Under the pieces are notes generated by a model. It worked only from the letters and a program-made list of their open reading frames with translations, did no database searches and had not been told where the DNA came from. This document shows positions 4,855 to 5,299 of a DNA stretch of 5,299 nucleotides, one piece after another. Positions within the stretch are counted from its first letter, which is position 1. Each line of letters begins with the position of its first letter. Position numbers and translations under genes: made by a program. Source of the stretch: Pseudomonadota bacterium. Its GTDB lineage: Bacteria > Pseudomonadota > Gammaproteobacteria > Burkholderiales > Burkholderiaceae_D. Location: the NCBI GenBank assembly GCA_023391395.1, contig JAEWBA010000354.1, positions 1 to 5,299 on the forward strand. The letters are read 5' to 3'.

Positions 4855-4988
4855 GCTTTTCTCCTGAAATGGAACGACCAGGTCGGTCGAAATGAATCCC
4901 TGTGGCTGCGACCCGCGCCCCGTCCCAATGTTCCGAACCGGTATTGCTTGGTAAAGTAGCGCCATTTCGTTACGGCAAGGGTTAGACC
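4855..4988. promoter_or_regulatory. Divergent promoter region between the charged protein and pyrophosphohydrolase-like genes
   Basis: These 134 bases separate two divergently read start codons, so promoters for both should lie here. The left end carries the AGGAG site of the minus-strand gene (4861-4865). The right end carries AAGGG (4977-4981), seven bases before ATG 4989. A short inverted repeat, CGACC (4875-4879) with GGTCG (4885-4889), lies in the leader of the minus-strand gene. Possible plus-strand elements are TTGCTT (4944-4949) and TAAAGT (4952-4957), but they do not form a correctly spaced pair, so I cannot place either promoter. Confidence 0.45.
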
Positions 4989-5299
4989 ATGAGCGCATTT
5001 TCGCGGGACATCGAAAAATTCAACGGCATCTACAAGCTTCCGGTGAATGCCACCCCGACCCTGGAGATAGGGGTTCCGGTGCTTGAACGCCTGAAGGCCT
5101 TCAAGCACATCCTGCTCGAGGAAATCGACGAGATCGACGATATCGTGCGCGATGTGGAGGAGGGCGCCGCGCCGCTGGATGTCCTGACCGCACTGGCCGA
5201 CCTGCTGGGCGATATCCAGGTCTATTGCGCTTCCGAAATGGCCAAGTTCGGCCTGCCGCTGGACGAAGTGCTGGGCATCATCATGCAGTCCAATTTCTC
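4989..5299 (+). CDS. All-alpha NTP pyrophosphohydrolase-like protein (MazG/HisE superfamily), N-terminal part
   Basis: The first 103 residues of a protein cut by the window edge; the frame is open to the last base. The helical pattern and the metal-binding cluster LLEEIDEIDDI (42-52, with EExxE at Glu44, Glu45, Glu48) followed by LADLLGDIQVY (69-79, Asp71 and Asp75) fit the all-alpha NTP-PPase superfamily that includes MazG and phosphoribosyl-ATP pyrophosphatase (HisE). The usual second motif is ExxD; here Ala68 stands where its glutamate would be, with Asp75 one turn on. Similar proteins in beta- and gammaproteobacteria are, from memory, often labelled phosphoribosyl-ATP pyrophosphohydrolase-like. 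No histidine biosynthesis gene is in view, so a nucleotide-cleaning role is as likely as a pathway role. ATG 4989 has a weak AAGGG site seven bases upstream. No signal peptide, so cytoplasmic. Superfamily is likely; substrate unknown. Confidence 0.7.
   Translation, partial: MSAFSRDIEKFNGIYKLPVNATPTLEIGVPVLERLKAFKHILLEEIDEIDDIVRDVEEGAAPLDVLTALADLLGDIQVYCASEMAKFGLPLDEVLGIIMQSNF

Noticed and set aside
4855..4998. 48-residue N-terminal extension of the minus-strand charged protein
   Set aside because: AGGAG six bases upstream of the ATG at 4854 marks the start. The extension crosses the divergent spacer and overlaps the first codons of the 4989 gene.
1..5299. CRISPR array, tRNA, rRNA, insertion sequence or prophage
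   Set aside because: No spaced direct repeats, cloverleaf-like segments, transposase motifs or terminal inverted repeats were found by eye on either strand.

Overview
The window looks like a piece of chromosome from a GC-rich betaproteobacterium, most likely Burkholderiales and possibly Oxalobacteraceae. This rests on codon use, on TACAAT-type -10 boxes in otherwise GC-rich spacers, and on the character of the proteins; it is an inference, since no taxonomic marker gene is present. There is no rRNA, tRNA, CRISPR array, insertion sequence or phage gene, and composition looks even throughout.

Layout. (1) Bases 2-622 hold the C-terminal part of a zinc-dependent homocysteine S-methyltransferase. 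(2) Bases 713-1827 hold a two-gene unit with a 4-base ATGA overlap: a VanY/VanX-type M15 peptidase without an export signal, then a two-helix membrane protein carrying an Mrr-like nuclease fold that seems to lack part of its catalytic motif. (3) Bases 1828-2046 are a spacer with a GC-rich hairpin and a promoter-like TACAAT box. (4) Bases 2047-3264 encode an exported conserved protein of unknown function, closed by a strong 15-bp hairpin. (5) Bases 3345-4355 encode an exported metallo-beta-lactamase-fold hydrolase very similar to methyl parathion hydrolase. (6) Bases 4356-4509 are a spacer rich in inverted repeats, leading to a 25-codon GTG-started single-helix membrane protein at 4510-4587. 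(7) On the minus strand, 4854-4615 encodes a 79-residue, highly charged, probably disordered protein that converges on the small membrane gene. (8) From 4989 to the window end runs an all-alpha NTP pyrophosphohydrolase-like gene, divergent from the charged protein and cut by the edge.

The genes do not form one obvious pathway. The clearest linked pair is the M15 peptidase and the membrane Mrr-like protein, whose stop and start codons overlap. The most informative single gene is the metallo-hydrolase: at five positions said to separate methyl parathion hydrolase from its lactonase-like ancestor, it appears to carry the ancestral state every time. The most easily missed gene is the 25-residue membrane protein, with a consensus Shine-Dalgarno and a start fixed by an in-frame stop just upstream. 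I see no clear defence island or wholly new multi-gene system here.
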